Of a DNA stretch of 64,000 nucleotides, positions 1-12,295 are shown one piece after another. This DNA comes from Bryoerythrophyllum caledonicum (Eukaryota; Streptophyta; Bryopsida; Pottiales; Pottiaceae). Position 1 is the stretch's first letter, and every line of letters starts with the position of its first letter. A model generated the notes under the pieces. The model had not been told where the DNA came from, searched no databases, and worked only from the letters and a program-made list of their open reading frames with translations. A program made the translations under genes and the position numbers. The stretch spans positions 17,798,990-17,862,989 of the forward strand of contig OZ020518.1 in assembly GCA_963971425.1 (NCBI GenBank), read 5' to 3'.

Positions 1-315
1 ATGCGCACCCATGTGGCTTGGAGTTAATGTTTAGATCTAGATATTCCTTGGTTAGTGGGACACCCACTCTTGTTAAATGCAAGGGTGGCACGGAATTAGT
101 AGTGATAGGGTTAGTAGGGTTGTAAGAGGGAAGCCATTTATGGAAGGAGGCCAAAGGCGGCAGGGAACGTCTTTGGGAACTCAAGGAGAGCAAAAGTTGG
201 AGGGGGTTACCCCCTGGAGAGGTCGCATTATTTTTTTGGGGGGGTGTGTGTGTGCGTGTAGGAGGAGAGACTGATGTTGGGTAGGAGGGAGACTGATGTG
301 GTGTAGGAGGAGAGA
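1..315. other. unassigned left edge
   Basis: No recognisable gene. The stretch is moderately G-rich with a short G run and GT-rich part near 236-260 and several GGAGGAGAGACTGATG-like words that lead into the minisatellite. A 65-codon open frame at 77 has no family resemblance and is probably chance. Confidence 0.5.
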
Positions 316-1224
316 CTAAATTAGAGTAGGAGCTGAAGACGATCAAGAGCACGAAGAAGAGTAGGAGCTGAAGACGATCAAGAGCACGAAGAAGAGTAGG
401 AGCTGGAGACGATCAAGACCACGAGGAACAAGACGATCAAGAGCACGAAGAAGAGTAGGAGCTGAAGACGATCAAGAGCACGAAAAAGAGCAGGAGTTGG
501 AGACGATCAAGACCACGAGGAACAAGACGATCAAGAGCACGAGGAACAAGACGATCAAGAGCACGAAGAAGAGCAGGAGCTGGAGACGATCAAGAGCACG
601 AGGAACAAGACGATCAAGAGCACGAAGAAGAGCAGGAGCTGGAGACGATCAAGACCACGAGGAACAAGACGATCAAGAGCACGAAGAAGAGCAGGAGCTG
701 GAGACGATCAAGACCACGAGGAACAAGACGATCAAGAGCACGAAGAAGAGCAGGAGCTGGAGACGATCAAGACCACGAGGAACAAGACGATCAAGAGTAC
801 GAAGAAGAGCAGGAGCTGGAGACGATCAAGACCACGAGGAAGAGTAGGAGCTGAAGACGATCAAGACCACGAGGAACAAGAAGATCAAGAGCACGAAGAA
901 GAGAAGGAGCTGGAGACGATCAAGACCACGAGGAACAAGATGATCAAGAGCACGAAGAAGAGCAGGAGCTGGAGACGATCAAGACCACGAGGAACAAGAC
1001 GATCAAGAGCACGAAGAAGAGCAAGAGCTGGAGACGATCAAGACCACGAGGAACAAGACGAGCAAGAGCACGAAGAAGAGTAGGAGCTGGAGACGATCAA
1101 GACCACGAGGAACAAGACGATCAAGAGCACGAAGAAGAGTAGGAGCTGAAGACGATCAAGACCACGAGGAAGAAGACGATCAAGACCACGAGGAACAAGA
1201 CGATCAAGAGCACGAAGAAGAGAG
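316..1224. repeat. 59-bp purine-rich minisatellite
   Basis: About 900 bases of tandem repeat built from GACGATCAAGAGCACGAAG and GACCACGAGGAACAA sub-blocks. In the middle (about 590-840) successive lines shift by exactly one base per 60, giving a 59-bp period; the edges carry shorter or deleted units of about 35 and 24 bp. Because 59 is not a multiple of 3, every reading frame cycles through all three translations, and long open frames exist on both strands (497-847 plus, 1038-1277 minus). The purine bias (few TAA/TGA/TAG words) explains the openness better than coding does. A run of about 16 C closes the array at 1277-1292. Confidence 0.9.
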
Positions 1225-1292
1225 CCGCAACTGAAGGAAGGAGGGTGAATCGAATCAACCAGGGAGCCTCTTCTCACCCCCCCCCCCCCCCC

Positions 1293-2029
1293 GGCTAGTA
1301 GTAAATTCCTTATGCAGTAAGGAACCCTAATTTTTTTCTAAATACTAAAACCACGCGGAAGCGCTGCCAATTTTTTGCTAGAATTAGGGTTTGCTTCACA
1401 CTCAACTAATCAACCGGATAAAGGGTCATTAGTAAGAAAGAAAAAATCAGCTGGAGGTTCATCTGTACCAAGGTTGAAGTGGGTTCTCATGTGAATGGAT
1501 GTGGTGTATGTATGGAGATGTGGTGCATGACCTTGACTAAAGTCATATGTTGAAGGTGCACTGTTGGTCGCTGGCGGTGAGGTTCAGGGTCGAGTCAAAT
1601 GACCAATTGAATGCTGCCATCATGTTAAGCACAAAAAACTAATAAGAATAAAAAAAACAAACACAAGAATCGGAGTTAGAGGCAAAGAGATAATTAGAAT
1701 CATAATCCTGTAAGAAATAGGGAAGCCTGTCTGCTGCCGACTGGTTCCAGGGTCACACCTAAGCCTGAACCTAATCACTAAGGGTCTAACCAAGTTTGGA
1801 ACGTTGAATTGAACCCTTAAGAGCTGAAAAAATTGCATTCGGAGCCCTAGAACAAAAGTTACACTCGTTCAAAGGTAGGGTCAATTAAAAGGTTGAATTG
1901 AGTCACCACCTCACTAATCAACCACAAGGAACCTAAAGGGGATGAGATGTGTCACCATGGTTCTATGAGTTGTAAATAAATGGGCTGAAGATGGGTTGCA
2001 CGAAGGATTGGGCCCCGTATTAGGATCTT
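1293..2029. other. intergenic, no gene seen
   Basis: AT-moderate sequence with scattered stops in all frames. A 72-codon minus-strand frame (1620-1838) has no resemblance to a known family. Nothing else supportable. Confidence 0.4.
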
Positions 2030-2084
2030 GTGTTCAAGGTAGGCCACCCTTTAGAGGTGGTTTATTTGGCTCACACCAGGGTTG

Positions 2085-2165
2085 ACCCTTATCGGACGGT
2101 CAACAGCCTCTACCGGACGGACAGCTGGACGTACGGACACTACCAGACGGACGGACGGCCGAACA
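2085..2165. repeat. GGACG-rich short repeat
   Basis: The motif GGACG recurs about eight times (for example CGGACGGTCAAC, CGGACGGACAGCTGG, AGACGGACGGACGGCC). It sits directly at the 3' end of the broken DUF7869-type gene and could be part of that element's terminus. No matching inverted copy was found near 4.3-4.6 kb. Confidence 0.4.
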
Positions 2166-4258
2166 GCCCTGGCTCTACGACATTTATTTCGCGATTTTCT
2201 TCACTTGCACCATCTATTACATCCAAAGATGTACTCTCTGTAGGTCCGGTGTTGGAGACCTCTGAAGCCCAAAATGGTGAGGAACGATGCTCATTGCTAC
2301 GGTCTTTGTGTGGAAATTGAGCAAAATAAAATTTCAACCTATTAGCCTCTACTTTTGCCTCACGGTTCTTGTCTTCATGCTGCAATCTTTGAATGCACCT
2401 TTGTTTATATACAATAAAGTCATCCAACGCCTTCATCTCCCACTTGTCTGCTACAAAAACTTGTGCAAACGATGGTTGTTCATCCCTACTTGGCAACGAC
2501 CTCAATGTTTTTGTCCCTGCCTCCGATCCCCATGGATCCTTGCAATAATGCTTGTGTTGTACTCGAACCTCACAAGTCCCTTCTCAATTGTCCATGTAGA
2601 ATCGCATGTGGTGCGAAAATGTTATGCCCACTAATGAATCTAGATCTGTCAGTAAGTAAGGAGTTATGAACAATTTCCAATCCCATACATTCTCTAGGAG
2701 CCGGACGCTAACAAATGCATGCGTAGGAGATGTTCCTTATTCTATAAGACTAATCAATTCCTTCAAACGAGTCCATGTCCGACCTCTTCAACGTATTTGA
2801 TATACAACTAAAGCGTTGATCAATATCTTTGTGTGTATGGCCACTATAAAAAAAATAGTTCCACCTCCTGAAAAAATCCCAATTCCACTAATGTAGCACA
2901 TAGAGCAAACATATAAACGTTTTTGTTCTCGCGTGTTTAGTTGTCTACCTATATTCGCAATGTTGGTGGAAAAAAGCCCTTCCTCCCGCAACACATCTTC
3001 TATCACGTACAACAATGTACTCACGACTTGGTTGCTATCGTGTTTGTGGTGAGCCCCAAACCACATGTCGCAATATAAACCAATCTCATGTACAAGAGCA
3101 TCACACAGATGGGTCTTCACAAACCGATGTTCAATGTTCTTCACAGTCTGACGCATCCTCGGTACCATGGTTGTGTTTTGGTCCATGCCATCCACTATGA
3201 TGCACATGTACAACTCAGGGCTAATTTAGCACGACCTTTTGAATATCCAATAATGCCTACGTTCTTCCATCTGGTTGCGCAGATGCAATCTAAACAACTC
3301 CTTTATCTTTATCCTTGCATCCGCATTGGTGGTTCCCTCCATGGCACAGTTATACTCCCAACAATGATAATACTTTGAGAACCTCAAGAATGGAGGTACC
3401 TGAACATGAGGATACTTGATGCGCCACATCCTCCGGAACGAACTAATAGAAATGGTTTCTCCATTACAAATTCTCTTCACCTCGTCCTTCACATAGCTGA
3501 ATACATAAAATTTGGCTGAATTCATAGGAAGGAGAATAAGAAGCACCACTTCTATATCACTCTTACAGCAAATACAACGATGAGGTTCAGGACAACTAGC
3601 TTCATTGACAAATGACTTAAAGCAAGCCTCTGTTGCAGACATTCTAGTGCTCTTTCTAGTCGGATCTGAAAGGGTATTGCCATGAATCAATGTCACTCTT
3701 CCATATATAAGACTGTCTTTCTTCAATTCTTAAAGCGCCTCTGTGAATATCCAACCCCGAGAGCATAGCAAGCATCGCAAACTTGTTTTCCTTCTAACTT
3801 TGTTACATTTGTCTCGACGAGTTCCTTCCATCCTTGTGTAAAAATAAACCAACATCTGTCTCACCCACGTACTTTGTACTAAAAATTCATTAGCCCATCC
3901 ATTATATCGCATGTCGAATAGATACCTTGCTGGAACATCCCTTAAACAATTGTGTTTGCATCCTCCTTCTGCCATTGCAATTTGCACGCTTCTAAGAGAT
4001 ACCTTAGATGGTGCAGCTTCTATCAATGATGTCTCTTGAATCTCTCCTTCTCCTATTTTGCATAGAATAGGGACGACGTGCTGGTATAACATAAGCAAAT
4101 CCATGGACATGGGGCGAATCTTGGATGTTTGAGGGAGTAGATTGGAAAAACGACAAATTTCCATCTATGGCGTTTGAAGCTTGACTATGGCGTCGAGACC
4201 TCTCAGTGAATCCTAGTGTGTTGATGAACTCATCGAAATCCAATTCTGGGGCCATCAT
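2140..4258 (-). pseudogene. DUF7869-type transposon gene, broken
   Basis: Four minus-strand open blocks read in order as one degenerate protein: 4258 to about 4010 (leader starting MMAPELDFDEF), about 4030-3730 (Cys-containing block with GGCKHNCLRD, a 'WVRQML' stretch and CLLC), 3726-3226 (contains CPEPHRCICC and 'RRMWRIKYPHVQVP'), 3213-2788 (contains IIVDGMDQNTT), and a tail 2505-2140. The order of a Cys-rich N-terminal block, a linker and then an I-I-x-D-G-M-D-Q motif is that of plant and algal element proteins of the DUF7869 kind, where the motif probably starts an RNase H-like fold. The frame shifts near 4020, a stop separates 3730 from 3726, and in-frame stops lie between 2788 and 2505. 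It is therefore not functional. I am confident of the relationship of the GMDQ part and less so of the exact Pfam number. Confidence 0.65.
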
Positions 4259-4564
4259 TTGTGTAGGCGCTATTTGTAATCCAACGTCACAATGGGCACT
4301 TGTAATATTAGGTTCTACAGCCACAACACGTTGCAAAGACCAATGCCAACAAATGATAAAGCCCATACACATGCCAAGGCATTCTTCTACTATCTCTCCG
4401 GTCCAATGCAATGCATCATCTACCCTAGTGACACGCACCCCCACCTCAAATGAGAACAACTTCAATCCATTCAATTCCATGCCACTTTTGAATGCATGCT
4501 TTCTAGTTGCTAAGGTATCGGAACCTAGTTTTTGAAAAGTTGTCGTCTTAGTATAAGTCAAGGA

Positions 4565-5040
4565 AAGAATGGGTCGGGTTTTTCAGAAATTATGACTAAC
4601 CCCATTGTAAATAGATGGTTTTACTAAAAACTATGGTAAGTCCTCGTTGCCTAAAATCGGAAATCCTAAAACTGCTTAGGAGGAATCCAGGTATCGATGA
4701 CCCAAAACCGAGCTTGAACGATTATAACCAAGATCATGATCTAATGGCCAGAACCGTAACCGGGTCCAATGGCAATAACCAGACGCGGGTTCGGATTTAG
4801 GTAAGGATTACCGGACTGGGATTAAATAGTTAATCCCAAGGTTCTTCCTCTCATCTTTCTTAGTGAGTTTAGGATTGATTAGCGGCAAGCGAGCAAGCGT
4901 GGGCAGCTGAAAGTGGTGCGCGAGAGCGTTTGTAGCCACGATTGTTGTCGTGTGCGGATTGGGAATCAAGTGTGGGTTAGGGATTGAGTGGGGATTCGTT
5001 TGCGGGTCTTGGGAAAAGCAAGGGTTCGGCTTTAGTCCAG
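4565..5040 (+). other. CCGG-rich leader before gag-like unit 1
   Basis: No gene. It holds scattered CCGG/CCGGA words, then a pyrimidine tract (TTCTTCCTCTCATCTTTCTT at about 4843), a layout repeated before unit 2 (6505-6715). This looks like the promoter/leader part of a retroelement family; complete LTR borders could not be fixed. Confidence 0.35.
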
Positions 5041-5050
5041 GGTTGCAAAG

Positions 5051-6429
5051 ATGACGTTTAAAAAGGCAACTAGCAACAGGGCGGCGACTGAGGCAATTAT
5101 GAATCTCCAGACTGTAGTTCCGGTGATTCTTGAATCTGAGAGCGACCGAAAGGCGCTCGACGCAGACTTGAAGAGGATGGATTGTTTTGGATTTCGGGAG
5201 CGGCCGTGGGGTTTTAGGGACAACGTGATGGTCCGGGAGCTGATCGCGGGAGTCTCCAACAAGTTTGAGGGCACCATTTCGGGGATATCGGAGAAGTAGA
5301 CCACGACAATCTAGAGCGCCTAATACGGATTCTCAACACGAGGAGAAGGTATATGCTCTCGTAGAAAGTTGTTCATTGATGGGAAGTTCACCCGAAAAGC
5401 AGATCTAAAGGATGGACTGACCGTGACAGGCTGTAAGGATGCAAAGGTAAGGAGGGTAATGGAATTCTTACTTTCAATCTTGTATCCTGATTGACCCTCT
5501 AAGACGACTCAATATGAGGAGCGTACACATGTGAAAGACCGGTTGCATGGAGAGATATCGTAGAGAAATTAGTGGGGAAATTCCTAACCAGATTGGGGAA
5601 GGTGCGTCCTACCCCAATCTTCCCATTCCTGTATCACCTCTACCAGCACAAGGACCTACTACATGACAACGAGAAGACTGCCTACGAGACGGCCAAGGTG
5701 TTGGAAAGCCACGGTTGAGAGGATGTAGAGCCGGATATGGAACCTAAACAGGAACCAGATTTGGATTCCTCTGAAGACGTGGTCCAAGCGGCATTATCCA
5801 ACGCATGAAAGAGGAGGAAGGAGACCAAGAGGTGCAACACCACACCTCCAATCCACAGGAAGAAGGTCAGCAAGTAAAGAGATGATGGAGACCCTTTCGA
5901 CATGATCACGGAAGGATACAAGAAGGCCAAGGAAACCTTCGAGCGGATCGAAGTGATCCTGGCTCAAGCGTGCTAGATTGTAGGAGACGTGGAAACGGAT
6001 GAGATGTGTAGGCATCTAGAGAGGAACCTAGAACCCCGGAACGTGCAGGAGTCGGAGGCTTGTCCCATCTCTATGGAGAACCAGAACAGGAAAATGAAGA
6101 CGGCCATGGACAAGAAGGACAAAGAGGTGGTTGTGGCGAAGGGGAGAGCTAACAATTCCGCGGTTTCTGTCACCCGTGTAACAAAGTTTGTGCAGCAACC
6201 GGAAGACGTGTTGCTGAAAGCGAGGCTGTTCGACGTAGGATTCAAAAAAGCCCGAAAACTTTTTGATTCGGTAGCGAAGGAGCTTGTTGGAATGCACCGT
6301 GCTGGTGGAGTATTGTGGGAAGGCGTTCCCACTCGATTCCGGACACTAGCACTGAATCCGGAAAGAAATGGGAGAAAATTAAAGAAATTAGGCCGTAAGC
6401 TTTGTTTTAATAGTACAAATAGGTCCTAG
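5051..6429 (+). pseudogene. gag-like unit 1 (retroelement), broken
   Basis: Starts at ATG 5051 (MTFKKATSNR...). Residues 1-82 are open to the stop at 5299; reading then continues across stops with blocks KLFIDGKFTRKADLKDG (near 5365) and, in frame 1 from about 5575, a long charged C-terminal part that stays readable to 6429 apart from single stops near 5717, 5806, 5875 and 5973. The N-terminal block aligns with unit 2 (shared pattern: MxxKK near the start, then L-x-x-x-L-x-x-x-x-C-x-G, PWxF, a following MVxEL, and N-x-(F/Y)-(E/D)-G-x-I), so both come from one family. There is no zinc knuckle, protease or reverse transcriptase behind it. A gag-only or gag-like capsid-type ORF is the best guess; a cellular origin cannot be excluded. 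All three stop codons occur, so it is decayed rather than recoded. Confidence 0.55.
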
Positions 6430-6821
6430 GTAGAAATTAGGTCTCACTACTAAACCGGCATCCTTAAAACATGACAATTTTTGTACTTTTCCGGAAGTCC
6501 GAAAGTCACAATACGGTGAAATCCAAAACTGGTCGTAACGATCCGGATGATATCCGGATCCGGAACCGTCATCATGAGCCCAACGGGCATCCGTACATCG
6601 TGCGAGATAGAAAATGCATCTACCAGAGAAGGGCGCAATCATTTCTTGTTTGTCGTTTCTGCGCTCTCTGCTCTCTTTGCTTCCCTCTCAGGCTCTCCCT
6701 TCCATCTTATGATTCTCTAGGGCAGAAGTAGTTTTTAGAAACGAGGGTCTTTGTGAGGTCAGTGCGTGCAGGTGTTTCTGGAAAGATTGCAAGGTGCAAG
6801 CAGACCAAGAGGTGGGGCTGG
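6430..6821 (+). other. CCGG-rich leader before gag-like unit 2
   Basis: No gene. The part 6520-6570 (AACTGGTCGTAACGATCCGG then repeated ATCCGGA) resembles 13760-13800 (AACTGGTCATAACCGGATCC), and is followed by a pyrimidine tract at 6650-6700. It looks like the regulatory end of the same retroelement family, perhaps an LTR remnant. Confidence 0.4.
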
Positions 6822-8817
6822 ATGGCAGTGAAGAAGGGCAAGACCCCAGCCGTTGGAACCCTACTGCTCTAGAAGGTGGCGTCAGAACTGCCAACTTCAG
6901 AGGAGGAGCTTAGGGATTTGGAGAGTTACTTAGAGCTCATAGGCTGCAACGGCCTGTTGGGAGCGCCATGGACCTTCCAAAGTGAAGCAATGGTGACAGA
7001 GCTTGTGAGGAAGCCGCCTAACGAGTACGACGGACGCATCCGGGCTCATCCGGAAGAGTGGACTGCTGCAACATGGAGGGGCACCTATGGCTTCCGGCAG
7101 GGGTAGTGAAGTTGGCGGAGCCCAACAACGACTTACTGAACGAGGAATTCCTACAGAAAGCCAACTCAAAGAATGGATACGTCTTCGGTGATCTCAAGGA
7201 TCCGGACGTCTTGTTAGTGATTGCTTTCCTAAATCCTATTTTCCACCCGGAAAAGCCGAACATCGTTGTTGCGAAGCTAGCCAGTCTATTCCTGGGTGCA
7301 CTGAGGGATAAGCATACGGTAGACTGGGCGGCCTTGATGAGAGACTAGGTCAACCGGATGGTCAAGAACCTTTCAAAGGTGAGGAAGACGGCAACGCCCC
7401 TCTCCACAAACGTGGCGCATTCGTACGCCAAGAAGAAGCTGCTGAGTGCGGAGGAATAGGACGAGTTCGACAAGCTTCTCAACGTTCGATTTTACGGCGG
7501 ACGGAAGACGGAGGACAAGAAGGAAGACTCTGAAGACACAGAGTCACAAACATCGTCCCCGCTTCTCACTAGAAGATCCCGGAAGCAGAGCAGGTCAGTC
7601 CAGAAGACTCCGGAACCTGCAGGTCCGAGCTACCCTCCGGAGGAGAGAGAGACGCACACCGAGACCAAGCTACCATCCTTCGAAGTGCCACCGGCTGAAT
7701 CCTACTACACCAGAGTAGAGCCGGGACCGACTTTTTCCCCGGCAATGACCAGCCATATCTCGGAGGACATTAAGGAACTTTGCAACCATGTGGTCAGGCG
7801 GGCAAGGATCCAGGACGGAGAGATCAAGGAACGGACGGCCATGATAATGGCCATCATGGAAGAGGTGGGGACGAACGACTTCGTGGATCTCCTCCCTTGA
7901 CTTAAGGAGCATATGACCAAAGAAGGCTTGGTCGATAGTAGCAGCAACAACAAACTATGCTCACCTAGACCAGCTCTGGAAGGGGTTGGAGCAGGCGGAA
8001 GCAGCTCAGGAGGGGACCTAGTAAGCAAGAGCCAGGGCGGAAGCGAAGGTCTCTGCCTTTGCTCAGGCCTTAACAGAGGTTTGCGCCACCCTCGACTTTC
8101 CGATAGACATCGTCAACTAGGCTCTCCTCTACACTAAGAGTCTAGAGAAGGATGAGAAGCTCAATAGAGGGCAGATCATCCGATTTCTCTCAGACCACAG
8201 TTGAAAGATGGAGGAGACCTGGAGCAAGATGTAGGAGCAGGTGAAGAACCTGACCCCTATAGCTCCAAAGGCACCTGAGACCCAAATTCCGGAGGAAGCA
8301 CTTGCGACGGCGAAAAAGGCAGGGCCATCCGGAACTTTAGCCGAACCTATAGCCAAAACTTCACACACCGGCCAGAGGTTTCAATAATCTCATTGGAACT
8401 CCGGATTTAGCCTCTCCTATGATCTGGAGCAAGGTACCCTTCCCAAGCACAGAGACCCTCCAAAAGTGGCAAAGCGTCATGCCGAAAGGTCTCTCGCAAG
8501 AACCTCCTCTTCCCTTCTGGATTCCGTCGGCATCTCCCTCTCCGATTCAACAGCGGGCGACTCCTCCATCTCGCGGCCAAGCAATGACTGACATGGATGT
8601 CAATCCCAATGGAAGTTTCCGAGACTTTCCCAACACTCGAGTTCGGTCACCCTCACCACAGACCCCCGCACCAACAGCAAGAGATCTGGAACCTTCTTCC
8701 GGTTGGAAGGACAAGGAGCCAAAGTCTATGCCGGAGCAGCCCAAGACCAGTACAGCCGCAGAAGAGGTAACCCCTAAGCGTAGGAGTCTTAGAAAGAAAA
8801 GCCAAATTACTTCGTAG
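6822..8817 (+). pseudogene. gag-like unit 2 (retroelement), broken
   Basis: ATG at 6822 gives MAVKKGKTPAVGT, an in-frame TAG at 6870, then a block open to 7106 (ends TYGFRQG). A one-base shift near 7095 moves to frame 2, which reads GVVKLAEPNNDLLNEEF, later FLNPIFHPEKP and KLASLFLGALRDKH, on to 7900 with TAGs at about 7346 and 7457. From about 7926 the sensible text is in frame 3 (AHLDQLWKGLEQAE, then FAQALTEVCATLDFP) with stops in the 8010-8235 part, and from 8419 in frame 1, a Pro/Ser-rich basic tail ending at 8817. Summed length is about 660 codons. There is no CCHC knuckle and no pol downstream. Most stops are one C-to-T or G-to-A change from Gln, Trp or Arg. The family is not one I can name. 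Confidence 0.6.
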
Positions 8818-10062
8818 TTAGGGTCTTTAGTTAGCTAGGTTTAGTAGCGATTAACGATGGGGCTCAAGGTTGCACCCGGCTATCAAACCTTAGGCTAAAG
8901 AATTCCATAAACTAGTTTACTAATTAGGAGCAGAAAATTGGATCTGAGATCCATATATTTCAAATCTGAGATTTGAAATCCGGATTTTTAGGGATAAGAT
9001 CTTTTTACTTTTAGGATAAGATTTTCTAGATTTTGAGCGGATAAGATAGACTCTAGATTCAAAAATTTAATTAGTATTAATTAGATGATTTTTAGTCAAC
9101 TCTTAGATACATTTAGTATCATCTTGTTTTCTCTCATGAAGAGTGTTTTCTATCTATCATGCTTTCTCTTCGTGAACTTGTGGTGATTAAGTTTTCTTTC
9201 CTGTGAAGAAATGGATCCATTGTGGTTGGTGTATTGTGATTTAGATTCTTATGTGTGAGTATTGCAAGGGTTGCATTTGGAACGACCGTTTTGGCTTGCA
9301 TTGGGAGATCACCCGGAAGAGCTGTAGGAGATATGAAGTAGAGACCTGACAGTCTGCAACGACCGGAAGTAACCAGGAGGGAGGAAGGAACGTACTGCAA
9401 GGGTGGGTCTGGTAGTTCCTAGGGCACAGAATACCCGTGTAAACCGGAATTTTGGTTGAGGCCGGAATTTCTCCTTACGATAAGAAAAATCCCGGTGTGT
9501 GTCCAGAAGGAAGTTTACTTATAAGCTGCAACACTCATTTAGCAGAACCACTGGTCCACTGTAGTACCAACCTGAATGTCGTTGTAGTCCGGATCAACCT
9601 CTGCGTGATCGCATCCGGATGGCCATGCGGATGAAGTGAGAGTGAGGGTTAGGCTGTAACAATTGTTTACCAGTTAGCAGAGTAGAAGAGTGGATGTCTA
9701 GCCACTATAAGTTACGAGGCAGTGGATGTCTAGCCACTTAAAGCCACAAGATAGTGGGAAATCCGGCCATTTACACAAAACAGGATTAGTGGCCTTCCCA
9801 TCACTCGTTTAAGTCGTCTGGAAGACTCTCTGAGGAGGAACAAAGATAAATCAAACTACCCTCCAGCTATTCGGAAACTAGTCCCAGAAGCTATTTGTAA
9901 GAAATCAAAATCTGAAAGGATCCGGATAGTAGATCAAAGGGAAAAAATTTAAATAGGAAAGCTCTTAGCTATCCAGTGGAGTAGTGTTCAATAGTTAGTT
10001 TTTACCTATCAATTAGGAAATGAACAATAGGTCTCTGTGGGAACAAACTTAGAGCGGATACT
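8818..10062. other. possible LTR remnant of gag-like family
   Basis: No gene. CCGGA words recur (9361-9630), and a short direct repeat GTGGATGTCTAGCCACT occurs at about 9690 and 9722. The part 10028-10115 (GTCTCTGTGGGAACAAAC ... TTACTCTATGACTTGCAACG) resembles the 3' tails of plant LTRs, but I find no paired copy with TG...CA borders in the window. Confidence 0.3.
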
Positions 10063-10640
10063 TTGGATTTAGCCACAACTAAGTGCTATCTGGAGAAATA
10101 CTTACTCTATGACTTGCAACGAGTATCATTCAAAGATGGAGATGGTGTTGGAGGAGTGCCCTCGACATTGAGAAAGGTAAGCGGAAGGTGTCTTCCAACT
10201 CAGAGCCGACATACGCGCTTTGGAAAGTGCTTGCGGTTTAGGAACCAAAAGCTGGATTCCGAACTCCTGATTTGGAACCCAAGAAGCGAAAGGATGAGCT
10301 CCCTCTGTTATCTGAGCTGAAGGTGGGGGTTTGAAAGGGAAAGACAAGCAAGGTGGAGGACAACACTCCTGACTCACGAGTTTCCAAGACGCGGACCATT
10401 TTTGTTTCCGAGAAGGCGACCCCCATGCGGCAAACTCGGTCAATTTTACATACTACCACCCTAGAAGTGGAGGAGAGTACGCCTGTAAACAAGCGGATCG
10501 AGGTGCAGAAGCTGGAGGACAAGGCGAAGGAGAAGTAGAGGCGTCAAGCCGAGTCGGAACTTCAACGATGAAGCTTTTGGACTCATCGGAGGAGGACGAA
10601 GATCAAGATCAGGGAGACAAGGACTAGGGCCAAGCCTTGT
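10063..10640 (+). pseudogene. gag-like fragment, unassigned
   Basis: Open pieces at 10063-10320 and 10353-10538 (ends VQKLEDKAKEK) followed by an acidic stretch near 10566-10620 (STMKLLDSSEEDEDQDQGD) in another frame. The charged composition resembles the C-terminal parts of the two upstream gag-like units, but no block aligns clearly. It may be a third decayed unit of the same family. Confidence 0.3.
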
Positions 10641-12295
10641 CATGTGCTCAAGGAACTAGCCGTACGTAGTTTGAAGTCTAGTGGTAGAGTTAAATAGTCG
10701 TAGCGGTGACCCAGCAATTAGGATTTTTACCCGGAACCAGAACTTGTTTTAGGAAAAGTGGATCTAATCCGTAACTTTTGGATCTCGTCGGTGGTAGTTT
10801 AAAAGTGGCAAACCAGCTGTTAAGGACCGTTTTGACCGATGGATAGGTGGTCATCGAGGAGATGAGGTGTTGACAAGGCTCATTGTTGGATTCCGCCATC
10901 GTGTAGAGAGTCTTTGCTTCAGGAAAACGTAGGGTTCTTGGCTGCACCTAGTTTAAGGAGAGAAAGGGAGATTATGAAACATATGATTTTGTATTCAAGT
11001 CCATATAAACTCATAAGTCCTCATCTAGTATATGAGAAAGGCCTCCAGTCTTCAACTTGTATAATAAAATTGGATATACATATAATAAGACATGTTGATG
11101 TAGATGTCTTGAAGAACTTGTCTCTCCAAAAAATAATTCAAAACATTGAATATCCTTAATCTTCATTAAGCCTTAATTAAATTCTGATTAAATTAACTAA
11201 TCTCACTTAATAATAAATAATTCATAGTTCAGATAATTATAATTAGCTAACATGATCAACCTTGATTAATCCACTTAATTTTAGTTAAGCTAATTAATTA
11301 CAATTAGACTAGTTAATCTTACTTAAAACAAATAACCTTGATTAAGATAATTAATTCTCAAATTACCTTCAATCCCACATACCCTTACTCTTACAGACCC
11401 TAACCACTTCATACATTTTTTCTATATACCCTTACTCCATTTGAAATCATTTCTCTAACCTTTCATTAAGTATAAACCGAACTCAAACTCTCTTTTAAAC
11501 TCTTGATTCACCTTCTAACTAAAACATCACTACAGTTTCATACAAACTTGGAATGAGATGTGCCATAACTACTTGAAAAGCCACTAAAACATACCATGTG
11601 CACACCAAATTTCACCTCCAAAAACTCATCAATCCAGCCGCTATGTACAATCAAAGTTACGTCTCACAAAAACTCAAGTCAGCTGACCCCTCTTCTTTCA
11701 AACCAGTGCTATGACTTCATAAAAGCTTGAAATAGAGCATAAGATAGCTCTTTGGAAAGCTATTTACAAAGTACAAACACTCATCAAAGACTTCATATAG
11801 ATATACTTTGTACAATTTACTACAAGGCTTCAAACCTACTGCTCATGAAAACATAAGGCAGTAGACCCCCTTGTGTTCATCAAGGCGCCGTTCACTCATA
11901 CTTTTAGCTCTAAGACCGAGTGGTAACTTCATAGAGAGCTAACAACAATCGCTACAACATAGTCAAAACCCAAAATAGTCTAAAACAAACACAACCAGAG
12001 AGAGCCCCCGCAGACCAGCCCCTCCTTGGTAAGGAAGAACCCAATCCCCAAAATAGGGGAAGGAGCCAATCACAACCCACCTCAGCCTATGCAAAGGCCA
12101 CATGGGCATCTTGAAATCCATTGGTTGCTAAAATTCTCCCCCTATCAACTTTTATCATCCCTCTATCCTTTCTATCCTTTACATTTTTAAACACTAGCTA
12201 CTTGGTCATCAATCTAAAGACCGAGTTTCTTCAACAACAACAACTAGCTACAAATATATGAAAAAAATAATAATGTATGGTCTCAATTTCAGCCC
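10641..12295. other. AT-rich intergenic
   Basis: No gene seen. 11150-11370 is dominated by TTAAT/TTAATTA words, a low-complexity expansion. 11380-12130 has few G residues on the plus strand, with repeated ACT-CAT words, but no conserved open frame. Confidence 0.5.

Noticed and set aside
497..847. 116-codon frame in the minisatellite
   Set aside because: Explained by the 59-bp purine-rich repeat; similar open frames exist on the other strand.
300..1290. CRISPR-like array
   Set aside because: Units are contiguous with no unique spacers, and the window is eukaryotic.
4206..4535. Plus-strand frame of 109 codons
   Set aside because: Antisense to the leader of the DUF7869-type pseudogene; no domain.
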